A stretch of 64,000 bases of DNA from Bacteroidetes bacterium UKL13-3 (GTDB taxonomy: Bacteria > Bacteroidota > Bacteroidia > UKL13-3). Location of the stretch: NCBI GenBank assembly GCA_001602415.1, contig CP012155.1, positions 248,001 through 312,000 on the forward strand, read 5' to 3'. Shown here piece by piece: positions 41,670 to 50,975 of this stretch. Within the stretch, counting starts at the first letter, position 1, and each line of letters starts with the position of its first letter. The translations under genes and the position numbers were made by a program. The notes under the pieces were generated by a model, which was not told where the DNA came from, did not search any database, and saw nothing but the letters and a program-made list of their open reading frames with translations.

Positions 41670-44600
41670 ATGAAACTTAAATTAACAGCAATCATTGCAG
41701 GTTTGGCAATAAGCTTTAATGCTTACAGTCAATTCTTCGACACTGTTCCGTATGTTGGTGCATTTGGCGCTCAAGGTAGCACAAGGCCAGCGGTAACAGG
41801 TTACAATCCTGACCCAACCAATACCAATGCAGATTGGACTACTGGATGGTCAAATTTTACGCCTAATGCTACTTTGTATCCTGGTGATGCAGGTTGGGTT
41901 CCAACTGCTGCTCATCCAGCTACCAATGCAAATAAAGTAAGTGTATCAGGTGATATTTCTGTTAATACTACTTGGACAAAAAACAACTGGTACGAGGTAT
42001 CGGGAAGTGTTCATATTCTGAATGGTGCTACGTTAACAATTGAGCCGGGAACAGTTATAAGAGGAAATGTGAACAACACATTTGTGCTTTTAGTTGCAAA
42101 AGGAGGTAAACTAAACGCAATTGGAACATTGCAACAACCAATTGTTATGACTTCAGGTCGTACAGCTGGTAGCCGTGTTCGTGGTGATTGGGGAGGTGTA
42201 TTGCTTATTGGTAATGCCCACACCAATACAGCCAACGGTGTTCGTCAGTATGAGGCATTGCCTTCTGATCCATTGGCTTTGTATGGTGGAGGTCCCAATT
42301 ACAATGATGCAGACAACTCTGGTACATTACGTTATTTACGTATTGAGTATGCTGGATATAACTTCTTGCCTGATCAAGAAATTAACGGATTAACATTTGC
42401 CGGAGTAGGTTACGGAACACGTGCAGATTATATCCAGGTGAGTTTCGCAAACGATGACTCCTATGAGTGGTTTGGTGGAGCTTCTAATCATAAATACCTA
42501 ATCTCATTCGCAGGAACGGATGATGATTTTGACATGGACGAAGGATACAATGGTAAATGTCAATTTTTATTAGGTGTTAGAAATCCTGCCGTATTTGAGA
42601 CGTCTCCTTCGGGAACATCAAACGGACTAGAACATGATAACAATACCGGTTTGGGTAGCGCAGGTCAGGTTACTCCGGGCGTAAATGCCCCTGAGCCTAA
42701 AACTGCTCCCGTTATTTCAAACATGACATTGTTAGGTCCGATACGTGCAGGTGAAAACAGAAACACTTTGGCAACTACAGCACGTGCCCGTTTTGGACGT
42801 GCATTGGAGTTAAGAACGAATGTTTCAACTTCAGTGTTTAACTCGCTTATCGGTGGTTATCCGGAAGGAATGCGTATGGTTCATCCGAATGTTGCCATTC
42901 AACCTTCTGTACAACAGCGTGCATTAAACGATGAAATGACTATCCGTAATTCAGTATTAGCATCTGCCTTTACAACAGATGGATTATACAGTGCTACCAA
43001 TACCCCAACAGGTGTAACATTTAATGTTGCAAATTGGTGGTTTGGTGGAGCTACACCAGGTTTTACAACTTCAGGAAACGATACAGCCAATACAATTGCT
43101 AAATTTGGAATTTTAGCTCCTTCATACACGGGTTCTGCAGGTGGTGCATTAAATCAAATTAATTTTTCAACGGTAAATTATATGTTGTCGAGCAACAGTC
43201 CTTACAAGGAAGCAGCTAGATTTAACACAGCAAAAATACCTACCATTGCTCAACCAACTGTAGCATTGAATCCTTCAGTACTTCCAATTTTTAATCAAAT
43301 TGTTGGAACACCTAGCCCGGTTCAAGCTGTTGTGTTATCTGCAGCAAATTTAGCGGGTAACATTAATGCAACTGTTGGAACTAATTTTGAAGTTTCACTA
43401 AGTCGCACTGCAGGTTGGGCAAGTAACGTAACTAAAAATGGACCATCTGCAAACGATACTATTTTTGTTCGTTACAACAGAACCAATGCTGGTTCAAATA
43501 CAGCTTTGTTAACGGTTTCATCGTCAATATCATCAGATTTCACGCCTCTTAACATCAATTTAGCAGGTTCGGCAACGGCTCCTGCTTCGCCATTGTTTGG
43601 TGTAGATAAATCAACAGTAAGTTTTTCTACAACAACAGGTACAGCATCTGCTGAAAAACTTGTAAACGTTTCAGGTCGCTTCTTGGTTGGTAACAATATT
43701 AGCGTAACAGCATCTGCTAACTTTGAGGTTTCTACAACCACTGGTTCAGGTTTTGCGAGCACTGCCACAATTACAGGAGCAGCTTTAGTTAATTTACCTT
43801 TGTATGTGCGTTTTGTTCCAACGGGATCATCTGCTGCAACAGGAACAATTACCTTATCTGCCAATGGTGTTGATGACGTAATTATTAATGTAAGCGGATC
43901 GGTTACAGGTCTTGCATCAGTTACCGTTTCTCCTACATCTTACCCGCAATGGCAAGTTGCTACACTAACCAATTCGTTGGCATATCCATTAACTGTTACA
44001 GGTGCTAACCTTACAGGCGATTTAAAAGTAAAAGCTCCGAATACAGACTTTAAGTTAAGTACTGATTCGGCATTTACCAATCCGGTTGATTCAATCATGC
44101 TTACTCCTGCATCAGGTGCAGTTGCAGCAACAAAAGTATATGTTCGTTTCCAAGCTCCCGCGGCTTCGCCATCAACTGGTAACGTAGCTGTTTCGGCAAC
44201 TGGAGCAACAACTGTTAACTCAGCAGTAAGTGGTTTATCCGTTGCGGCAAATGCTCGCAGAATAATTGTTGCTAATGCTCCAAGTAATTCCATTACTATG
44301 GAAACAGTTTTTGGAACACCATCAGCTTCTCGTTCATTAACATTAGCAGGTGCCAATTTAACTGATAAGTTAACCGTAGCATACGGAACAGAAGGTTTCC
44401 AAGTTTCTGTTGATAATACAAATTGGCTTTCTTCTTTAACTATTGATACGATTGCTGGAGGTAACATTAACCCAACTCCAATCTGGGTTCGTTACAATCC
44501 GTCTGTAATTGGAACATCAGGGGCTCAACAATTAATTTTAAGCAGCACAGGAGCAACTGCAATTAATATTACGGTAAGTGGTTTATCTATTCCATTGGTA

Positions 44601-45548
44601 ACTGCAGCTCCAGCTACACTGCCTGAGTTTGCAACTGTTGTAGGTATTCCTTCATACACATCAACTATTGATGTAAGCGGTGTTCGCTTATTAGCAGGTG
44701 TTATTGTGAATGTAACACCAAACTCTGGATTTGAAGTTTCTACAAATGCATCATCGGGTTTTGGTGAATCTGTTTCTATCCCTAAATCAGGTAGTGCTTT
44801 AGCAGCAACTCCTGTATACTTCCGTTACAATCCAAAAGTTGCAGGTTCGGTTACAGCAACTGCATCATTTAGCACACAATCAGGTCCTTCTTCGCTTATA
44901 ACATTAAACGGATTTGCAGTTGAGTTACCAGCACCATCATTATCGTTGTCAACAGCATCAATCAGTTTTGATACTACATCAAATACACCAACTCCAACAA
45001 CTGCTAAAACGTTTACCGTTAATGCAACTAATTTACGCGATTCACTTTCGGTAACAGTTGGCGGTGATTTTGAATTATCACCTGATAATACAACCTGGAA
45101 AAAAGACTGGAAGTTAGCTGGTGATGTAAATGGTGCAATTGCAAATCTTACTTTGTATTGCCGCTTTAACCGCACTACTGCCGGTACTTCAACCAGCACC
45201 ATTGATTTTAAAAGTGAGGCATTAGCTGCTCAAAAAATTGCAGTATCTGGAACACTTACATTGGTAGGATTGAAAGAACTTTACAACAACATCAGTACTT
45301 TTACTATGTTCCCTAACCCAGCACAAAATGAGGTTGTTTTAGATTTTACGTTGGATAAAGCTGCTGAGATGTCGATATCAGTTATTGATGTAACTGGAAA
45401 AGTTGTGAAAGAAGTTTCGGCAGTGAAATTCCTCTCAGGTTCAAACACAACAACCATTGATGCATCTGACTTAAACAATGGATTTTACTTTGTAAACATA
45501 CATTCATCAGAAGGAAGTAAAACAACTCGTTTGATGATTGCTAAATAA
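41670..45548 (+). CDS. Large secreted T9SS protein: beta-helix domain plus six ~111-residue repeats
   Basis: 1292 residues. Signal peptide (LTAIIAGLAISFNAYSQ). Residues ~90-500 are beta-helix-like with VHILNGATLTIEPGTVIRG, RGDWGGVLLIGNA, LRYLRIEYAGY, an aromatic/acidic block NDDSYEWFGGASNHKYL then DDDFDMDEGYNG, and a second HDNN segment. Residues ~531-1197 hold six Ig-like repeats, each with a LT..GANL..L.V/TF.VS.....W signature and a closing W/Y-V-R-Y/F. A type A sorting domain (FTMFPNPAQNEVVLDF ... GFYFVNIHSSEG) ends the protein. Secreted or surface-held; no catalytic site was identified, but the Asp-rich block could bind metal. It shares its operator type with the upstream TonB receptor, suggesting a capture partner. 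Confidence 0.9.
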   Translation: MKLKLTAIIAGLAISFNAYSQFFDTVPYVGAFGAQGSTRPAVTGYNPDPTNTNADWTTGWSNFTPNATLYPGDAGWVPTAAHPATNANKVSVSGDISVNTTWTKNNWYEVSGSVHILNGATLTIEPGTVIRGNVNNTFVLLVAKGGKLNAIGTLQQPIVMTSGRTAGSRVRGDWGGVLLIGNAHTNTANGVRQYEALPSDPLALYGGGPNYNDADNSGTLRYLRIEYAGYNFLPDQEINGLTFAGVGYGTRADYIQVSFANDDSYEWFGGASNHKYLISFAGTDDDFDMDEGYNGKCQFLLGVRNPAVFETSPSGTSNGLEHDNNTGLGSAGQVTPGVNAPEPKTAPVISNMTLLGPIRAGENRNTLATTARARFGRALELRTNVSTSVFNSLIGGYPEGMRMVHPNVAIQPSVQQRALNDEMTIRNSVLASAFTTDGLYSATNTPTGVTFNVANWWFGGATPGFTTSGNDTANTIAKFGILAPSYTGSAGGALNQINFSTVNYMLSSNSPYKEAARFNTAKIPTIAQPTVALNPSVLPIFNQIVGTPSPVQAVVLSAANLAGNINATVGTNFEVSLSRTAGWASNVTKNGPSANDTIFVRYNRTNAGSNTALLTVSSSISSDFTPLNINLAGSATAPASPLFGVDKSTVSFSTTTGTASAEKLVNVSGRFLVGNNISVTASANFEVSTTTGSGFASTATITGAALVNLPLYVRFVPTGSSAATGTITLSANGVDDVIINVSGSVTGLASVTVSPTSYPQWQVATLTNSLAYPLTVTGANLTGDLKVKAPNTDFKLSTDSAFTNPVDSIMLTPASGAVAATKVYVRFQAPAASPSTGNVAVSATGATTVNSAVSGLSVAANARRIIVANAPSNSITMETVFGTPSASRSLTLAGANLTDKLTVAYGTEGFQVSVDNTNWLSSLTIDTIAGGNINPTPIWVRYNPSVIGTSGAQQLILSSTGATAINITVSGLSIPLVTAAPATLPEFATVVGIPSYTSTIDVSGVRLLAGVIVNVTPNSGFEVSTNASSGFGESVSIPKSGSALAATPVYFRYNPKVAGSVTATASFSTQSGPSSLITLNGFAVELPAPSLSLSTASISFDTTSNTPTPTTAKTFTVNATNLRDSLSVTVGGDFELSPDNTTWKKDWKLAGDVNGAIANLTLYCRFNRTTAGTSTSTIDFKSEALAAQKIAVSGTLTLVGLKELYNNISTFTMFPNPAQNEVVLDFTLDKAAEMSISVIDVTGKVVKEVSAVKFLSGSNTTTIDASDLNNGFYFVNIHSSEGSKTTRLMIAK

Positions 45549-45586
45549 GAAAATACTCTTTTGAGTAGATAATTGAAATGTAAAGA

Positions 45587-45614
45587 TTCCCGACCACTTG
45601 GTCGGGATTTTTTT
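45587..45614 (+). terminator. Rho-independent terminator after the T9SS protein gene
   Basis: TCCCGACC pairs with GGTCGGGA around ACTT, followed by seven T and then GTTTT. Confidence 0.88.
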
Positions 45615-45656
45615 GTTTTAAAACCAAACTTTACTTGATAGCTTTGCATTCCCCCA

Positions 45657-45802
45657 ACGCACCCCCAAGCCCTAAAGGGAGTCCGCCCGCAAGTTCTTAA
45701 CTTAATTCCCCTGCGACTTTATTCTTTGCGCCTCTGTGCCTTTGCGTGAAAATAAAAGAGTGCATAATTGATGGTTCATAGATCATAGAAAGAGTTTGGC
45801 TT
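45657..45802. repeat. Intergenic repeat block, copy A
   Basis: It contains an ACGCACCCCCAAGCCCTAAAGGG segment (45657-45680), a TTTGCGCCTCTGTGCCTTTGCG segment (45726-45747) of the short dispersed kind often seen between bacterial genes, and a 44-bp segment (45759-45802) that matches 49593-49638 at 33 of 40 aligned positions. No coding potential was seen. Confidence 0.55.
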
Positions 45803-45826
45803 AAGAGAGAAATCCGCCTTACGGCT

Positions 45827-46492
45827 TTATAAATCCTTACATTCCATCAACAGCAAATCTCCAGATTCATGCACAATGGTCACTATTCCATCTTCGGCAG
45901 CCTCGTTGCTGCTGCTGGTTCGATATCCTAGTTGTAGTTCGGCATCGGTGAGATTGTACAACAATCCGGATGAAGAAAATCCTTTAACCGTACCAACTGG
46001 CATCAAGGAAATTGGAGAGCCTTTGACATACCATTTTTTGAATGTTGTTGGCAGTTGAAAAATGCGCGAGTAGTCATCAATCATCACAATATTGATTTTA
46101 TCTTTATACCTCACCACATCAGTAACATTACTTAAATTATGATCGGCTCTGCGGCCGGTGGCCCATATAATATTCACCGCAGCAAAGTTTCGTTCAATTA
46201 AAAATTCAATTCCTTTCTGTAAATCAGTCTTGTTTTGATTGGGTGTATGAACAATTTCAATGGACATTTGCGGTTGCATTTTTTCGAGAGCGTGCTCATG
46301 GCTGTCAAAATCGCCCAACAATACATCTACTTTTATGCCCAATTCGTTTACACGCGCAATGGCTCCATCTAACACAACAACATAAGGACTCCATTCCAAT
46401 AACTGCCCAAGGAGTTCATTTGAACACGCCTCACCATTGGCAATAATTAAAGCGGGCTCCTGCCCTTCGCGCACTATATGGTGTGACGACAT
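45827..46492 (-). CDS. thiN: Thiamine pyrophosphokinase
   Basis: 221 residues: IIANGEAC, VVLDGAIARVNELG, VLLGDFDSHEHAL (the GDFDS metal site), TPNQNKTDLQKGIEFL and the ATGRRADHNLSNV block are the thiamine diphosphokinase motifs. The C-terminal thiamine-binding domain carries GFSSSGLLYNL and SSSNEAAEDGIVTI. It converts thiamine directly to thiamine diphosphate, complementing ThiL at 24569-25603. It is convergent with the T9SS gene; both flanks are repeat-bearing non-coding DNA. Confidence 0.93.
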   Translation of the reverse strand: MSSHHIVREGQEPALIIANGEACSNELLGQLLEWSPYVVVLDGAIARVNELGIKVDVLLGDFDSHEHALEKMQPQMSIEIVHTPNQNKTDLQKGIEFLIERNFAAVNIIWATGRRADHNLSNVTDVVRYKDKINIVMIDDYSRIFQLPTTFKKWYVKGSPISLMPVGTVKGFSSSGLLYNLTDAELQLGYRTSSSNEAAEDGIVTIVHESGDLLLMECKDL

Positions 46493-46629
46493 ATTTAATG
46501 AAAATTAAAATTAGTAAATATCAACATTCGAATCAAAACCGAAAATTCGAATAATAAAACCATTATATCGAAATAATTATGACCAAAAACAACAGCTTGT
46601 TATAATCTTACAAATACGGCTTTGAATAA

Positions 46630-46637
46630 TACCTTTG
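46630..46637 (+). promoter_or_regulatory. Residual -7 element upstream of the broken TonB receptor gene
   Basis: TACCTTTG matches TAnnTTTG, 62 bp before the first codon of the recognisable signal peptide. No TTAAC repeat array is present here, unlike the intact receptor. Confidence 0.4.
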
Positions 46638-46698
46638 TTTTTTTTGAGATAAATAGCGTTAAATCACTTTTATAAATTCTACTATTTTGATTAGGTGA

Positions 46699-48407
46699 CT
46701 ACTCATATTCATATTTTGTATATTCTCAATTGTTGTTTTTGCTCAAACACCTACTGTTATAAAAGGTGTTTTAAGAGATAAAAAAACTGGAGAACGTTTA
46801 ATTGGTGCAACAGTATCAATTAAAGGTACAAGCATAGGCACATCAACCAATTTTGATGGTGAGTTTACGTTGAAATCTCCCCAAGCATTGCCAGTTATTT
46901 TGGTTGCCAGTTATATAGGTTACGCCTCCCAAGAAGTCACTGTAAGTAGTAGCACAAAGCCTGTTGATATTAAAATAGAGGAAAGTACCCAACAGTTAAA
47001 AGATATAGAGATAAGAGATACGAGAGTTACCGAAAAGCAAAAGCAAGCTCCACTAACTGTAGAAACAATGGATGCAATTGCTATCAAAGAAACACCTGCA
47101 GCTAATTTTTATGAAGGACTGTCTCACTTAAAGGGTGTTGATTTAACATCGGCTAGTATTGGCTTAAAATTATTAATACTCGTGGGTTTAACAGTACATC
47201 ACCCGTTCGAAGTTTGCAGTTAATTGATGGGGTATATAATCAAAGTCCGGGACTTAATTTTTCATTGGGTAATTTTTTGGGCGCAAGTGAACTAGATATT
47301 CAAAAAGTGGATTTAGTAGTTGGTGCAAGCGGATCCTATTTTGGCCCGAATGCATTTAACGGTGTAATTAATATGCAAACCCAAAGTCCGTTTCAATTCC
47401 CTGGATTAAGTGCAAGCGTGAAAGTTGGGGAACGTAGCATGGCAGAAACAGCTGTGAGATGGGCAGAAGTGTTCAAGAATAAAAAGGGCGAAGATAAGTT
47501 TGCGTATAAGTTCAATATGTTTTACATGCGAGCACATGACTGGGAGGCAACTAATTATAGTCCAACAAGTCAATCGCCTACCAACGAATCAAATGCTGGT
47601 GGCTATGATGCTGTTAATAGATACGGATATGAAGATGTAAGTCAGTTTTTTTACACGGCACCTTCGGGTGTTCCATTTGTTGGAAGAGGTTATTATTTGA
47701 GAGACGGATACAATGAGAAAGATTTGGTAGATTACAATACCCGCAATACCAAATTGAGTGGATCTGTTCACTATAAGCTAACTAAAGATATTGAAGCAAT
47801 TTACGCTTCAAATTTTAGTACAGGAACAACTGTTTACCAAGGTGATAATCGTTTTAGTCTTAAAGATGTTAAGTTATATCAAAATAGGATTGAAGTTCGG
47901 AAAGAGAATAAATTTTTTGTAAGAGCTTACGTTACAAATGAGGATGCCGGAAATACGTATGATGCATACAACACTGCTATCGTAATGCAAAACAAAGCCA
48001 AGACTGATGAGGCTTGGGGCAAGGATTATAATAACGGGTTATCGAGTAATTTAGACCCCTATCTTCAAGGTTGGCTCCCGCGAAACCTAAACAGTGGTTT
48101 GATGTTGAGTGGTATTCCGGGGGTAAACAACCAACGATTAAATTATATAGAAAATTATTGGCGTACAACCTTAAATGATTCGCTCTTTTATTTCCATGGT
48201 TTAGCTAGGCAAAAAGCTAGTGGACAGCCATCATCATCCGGAGGTAATCATGCCAGATTTGTTCCGGGCACCTATGAATTTGATACAGCTTTTCAGAATA
48301 CCAAATCAACATACAACACCCAAGGAGGATCGAGAATTTACGACATGTCGGCATTGTATCATATTGCAGCAGTAAATTGTGAGGCTTATTGTCAATTTTT
48401 TATGTAA
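46699..48407 (+). pseudogene. TonB-dependent receptor, broken by start loss, frameshift and 3' truncation
   Basis: The frame opens with LLIFIFCIFSIVVFAQ, a signal peptide with no ATG/GTG/TTG in frame and a TGA directly before it. A carboxypeptidase-regulatory-like domain follows (KGVLRDKKTGERLIGATVSIKG). Near 47162 one T is missing from GGCTTTAAAATT, so the frame runs out at 47223; restoring it gives GFKIINTRGFNSTSPVRS and joins to QLIDGVYNQSPG, the plug domain. The second frame then continues to 48407, ending abruptly at about 570 residues (ALYHIAA then CEAYCQFFM), well short of a full barrel. Three independent defects make it non-functional. Confidence 0.85.
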
Positions 48408-48438
48408 AATAGTCAGTGTATAAGCATAATTTTGTTAC

Positions 48439-49473
48439 ATGAATATTCGTCTTACCATTATGTTTTTTTTGCGTAAGTAGTGTTTTTGCGCAAACCACCG
48501 AACTACATTTGGCCAATCTCAAACAACTCACGTTTGGCGGTGATAATGCCGAAGCTTATTTCAGTTTTGATAGTAAGAAGCTCAGTTTTCAATCCAACAA
48601 CCCACAATGGGGATTAAAATGTGATCAAATATTTTACCTGATTATTGATGAGGCGGAAGATAATACAACCTATCAACCTCTGATGGTGAGCAATGGGCAA
48701 GGTCGAACTACTTGCTCCTACTATATGCCCGATAACAAACGTATTTTATATGCGTCAACTTTTAAAGGTGGAAAAGAATGTCCGCCCGAATCAAGCAAAG
48801 AAGGTAAATACCTGTGGGCTATTTATCCTAAGTTTGATATTTTTATTGGAGATGAAAAAGGCAAAGGGATTAAACAACTCACCAATACTACCGGATATGA
48901 TGCGGAAGCAACCGTTTCTCCACTTGGCGATAAAATTGTTTTTACATCAACGCGTAATGGTGATTTAGATTTATACATTATGGATGTAAATGGTAAAAAT
49001 GTGAAGCAGCTAACGTTTGATTTGGGTTACGATGGTGGCGCATTTTTTTTCCCTGATGGGAAACAACTGGTTTTTCGAGCATCCCGCCCAACAGGCAGCG
49101 ATAGTGTTGAATATAAAAACCTACTGGCAAAAGGTTTAGTAGCTCCTACCAATATGGAATTATACACTATTAATGTAGATGGAACTGGGCTGAAAAAATA
49201 ACCAATTTGGGTAAAGCTAATTGGGCTCCATTTTTTCATCCGATCGGTAAAAAAATCATTTTCTCCTCTAATCATCATTCCCCCAAAGGGTACGATTTTC
49301 AGTTATTTATGATTAATGTTGATGGCACAGGATTGGAGCGTATTACTAACGAAAGTTTATTCAATGCATTTCCAATGTTTTCGCCCGATGGAAAAAGATT
49401 AGTGTTTTCTTCCAATCGAAACAATGGTGGAACCCGCGATACCAATTTATTTATTGCTGATTGGGTAGAGTAG
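48439..49473 (+). pseudogene. TolB-like PD40/WD40-type beta-propeller protein with two homopolymer frameshifts
   Basis: From the ATG at 48439 the frame reads MNIRLTIMFF; an 8-T run (48463-48470) puts it out of frame. With one T fewer it reads FFCVSSVFAQTTEL, a complete signal peptide, and continues as the propeller. At 49192-49198 the second lesion occurs: one A is missing from the run in CTGAAAAAATAACC, which creates a TAA; with it restored, GLKKITNLGKANWAPFF follows. The body has at least five PD40-type blades (PDNKRILYAST, PLGDKIVFTSTRNGDLDLY, PDGKQLVFRAS, PIGKKIIFSSN, PDGKRLVFSSNR). Both lesions are in homopolymers, so phase variation or sequencing error are alternatives to decay. Confidence 0.8.
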
Positions 49474-49779
49474 GAATTGAATTGGCAATGAAGAAAGTAG
49501 ACGTTCGGCTATAAATCAAATCCACTTTAATACAATATGTTATGTACGCATTGAATCCTCTGAATTTCTTTCCTACTGAGTGAAAAAGGGGAAGTGTTCA
49601 TAGTTGATTGCTCATAAATCATACAAAGAATTTGACTTCGGTAAAACCCTCCCGATTCGACAAATTGCTGCGCACCCCTGCCCTAAATAGACTTCACCCC
49701 GCATATTATAATCATCATTTACTCGATTCAACAATCCACCGAATCGACATATCACTCAACCCCTATTGAAAAGTTTAGG
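49474..49779. other. 306-bp intergenic region carrying repeat copy B
   Basis: No gene was seen. It holds the repeat-like block at 49593-49700 and convergent gene ends (propeller pseudogene on plus, histidine kinase on minus). No terminator-like hairpin was recognised. Confidence 0.5.
49593..49700. repeat. Intergenic repeat block, copy B
   Basis: 49593-49638 matches 45759-45802 (33 of 40 aligned bases plus a 2-base gap). 49670-49700 (GCGCACCCCTGCCCTAAATAG) recalls the CACCCCCAAGCCCTAAAGGG segment of copy A. The order of the two segments differs between copies. Confidence 0.5.
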
Positions 49780-50931
49780 TTATGCTTGAAGTGTTATTCT
49801 AAACGTTGTGCCTTTATTTACTTCCGAACTTTTTACAACTATTTTCCCTCTGTGATAGTCTTCAATAATGCGTTTAGCTAAAGATAAGCCTAAGCCCCAG
49901 CCTCGTTTTTTGGTAGTGTATCCGGGTTTGAAAACCGTTTTAAGTTTAGATGGAGAAATACCTTTTCCGGTATCGGTTATATCAATAATTACAGAATCTC
50001 CTTCGGCTTGTGTTGCCATGGTAATACTGCCTTCTCCGTTCATTGCATCAATAGCATTTTTACAAATATTTTCAATCACCCACTCAAAAAGTGGGACGTT
50101 CATTTGAGCAGTTAGCTCATCTTCGTTGCGCACAAGTGTAAAACGAACACGATTAGATGTACGAACTTGTAAGTAATTTATACTGTCTTGTAAAACATCA
50201 TCAACAACCTCAATATCCAATTTAGGAGCCGATCCAATTTTAGAAAAACGCTCGGTAATTAACTCTAATCGTTTTACATCTTTTTCCAGTTCAAGCAATA
50301 AGTCTTCTTGATCACTTTTTTCGGTTTCACGTATGAGGTTAATCCATCCCATGAGCGATGAAATGGGCGTTCCTAGTTGGTGGGCTGTTTCTTTACTCAT
50401 TCCCACCCAAACTTGATTTTGCTCGGCTCTGCGGGAGGAGCTAAATGCCAAATAGGCAACAATAATAAAGATACCGATAACAGTCAGTTGATAGTAGGGG
50501 TAACGTTTAAGTTGTGCTAAGATGATGGAATTTTTGTAGTATAAGTAGTTGAAACGTTTATTCGTTTCATCATACAAAATGGGTATCGATTCATGCTCTT
50601 CTTTCATTAAAGCTAGTTCATGTTGGAGATATTCGGGCTGTTCAACTTTTATTGAATCGAGATTACGATGAGCAATTATGGAACCTGCATCATCCACCAA
50701 AATCACGGGTATGGTTTCATTATCTTTAATAATATCGAGTAAAAAAGTGAAGTCACCTTCAGCCTTAATCAGTTGTTTGGTGGCATTGGCCCATAGGAGT
50801 ACTTTTTTCTCTTCTTCCTTAGCTAACTTTTGAACAAGTTGATGTGTGTACCACAAGGAAAAGATTCCAATTGCGATAGCAATCATAAAAAGGATTCGTT
50901 TCCACCATATTTTCTGTTCGTACAAGCGCAT
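49780..50931 (-). CDS. Sensor histidine kinase
   Basis: 383 residues from MRLYEQKIWWKRIL. Two transmembrane helices (about 11-30 and 147-164) bracket a ~110-residue periplasmic sensor. The phosphoacceptor is His184 in KETAHQLGTPISSL, and the ATPase domain has NICKNAIDAM (N box), DTGKGIS (G1) and GWGLGLSLAKRI (G2). There is no HAMP domain, and no response regulator is adjacent. The longer frame from 50985 would overlap the divergent gene and adds unconserved residues, so 50931 was chosen. The stimulus is unknown. Confidence 0.9.
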   Translation of the reverse strand: MRLYEQKIWWKRILFMIAIAIGIFSLWYTHQLVQKLAKEEEKKVLLWANATKQLIKAEGDFTFLLDIIKDNETIPVILVDDAGSIIAHRNLDSIKVEQPEYLQHELALMKEEHESIPILYDETNKRFNYLYYKNSIILAQLKRYPYYQLTVIGIFIIVAYLAFSSSRRAEQNQVWVGMSKETAHQLGTPISSLMGWINLIRETEKSDQEDLLLELEKDVKRLELITERFSKIGSAPKLDIEVVDDVLQDSINYLQVRTSNRVRFTLVRNEDELTAQMNVPLFEWVIENICKNAIDAMNGEGSITMATQAEGDSVIIDITDTGKGISPSKLKTVFKPGYTTKKRGWGLGLSLAKRIIEDYHRGKIVVKSSEVNKGTTFRITLQA

Positions 50932-50975
50932 ATTGGTCGAATATATAGATATTCGCAGCAATTTAGAACGAAAAC

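Noticed and set aside
43940-44467. A 175-codon antisense frame inside the T9SS repeat protein.
   Set aside because: It is a by-product of the repeat composition of the sense gene; no start context or domain.
46500-46700. A Pho-type repeat array at the broken TonB receptor.
   Set aside because: No TTAAC-type pentamers at 11-bp steps occur there, so the array is specific to the two genes at 38.6 and 41.7 kb within this window.
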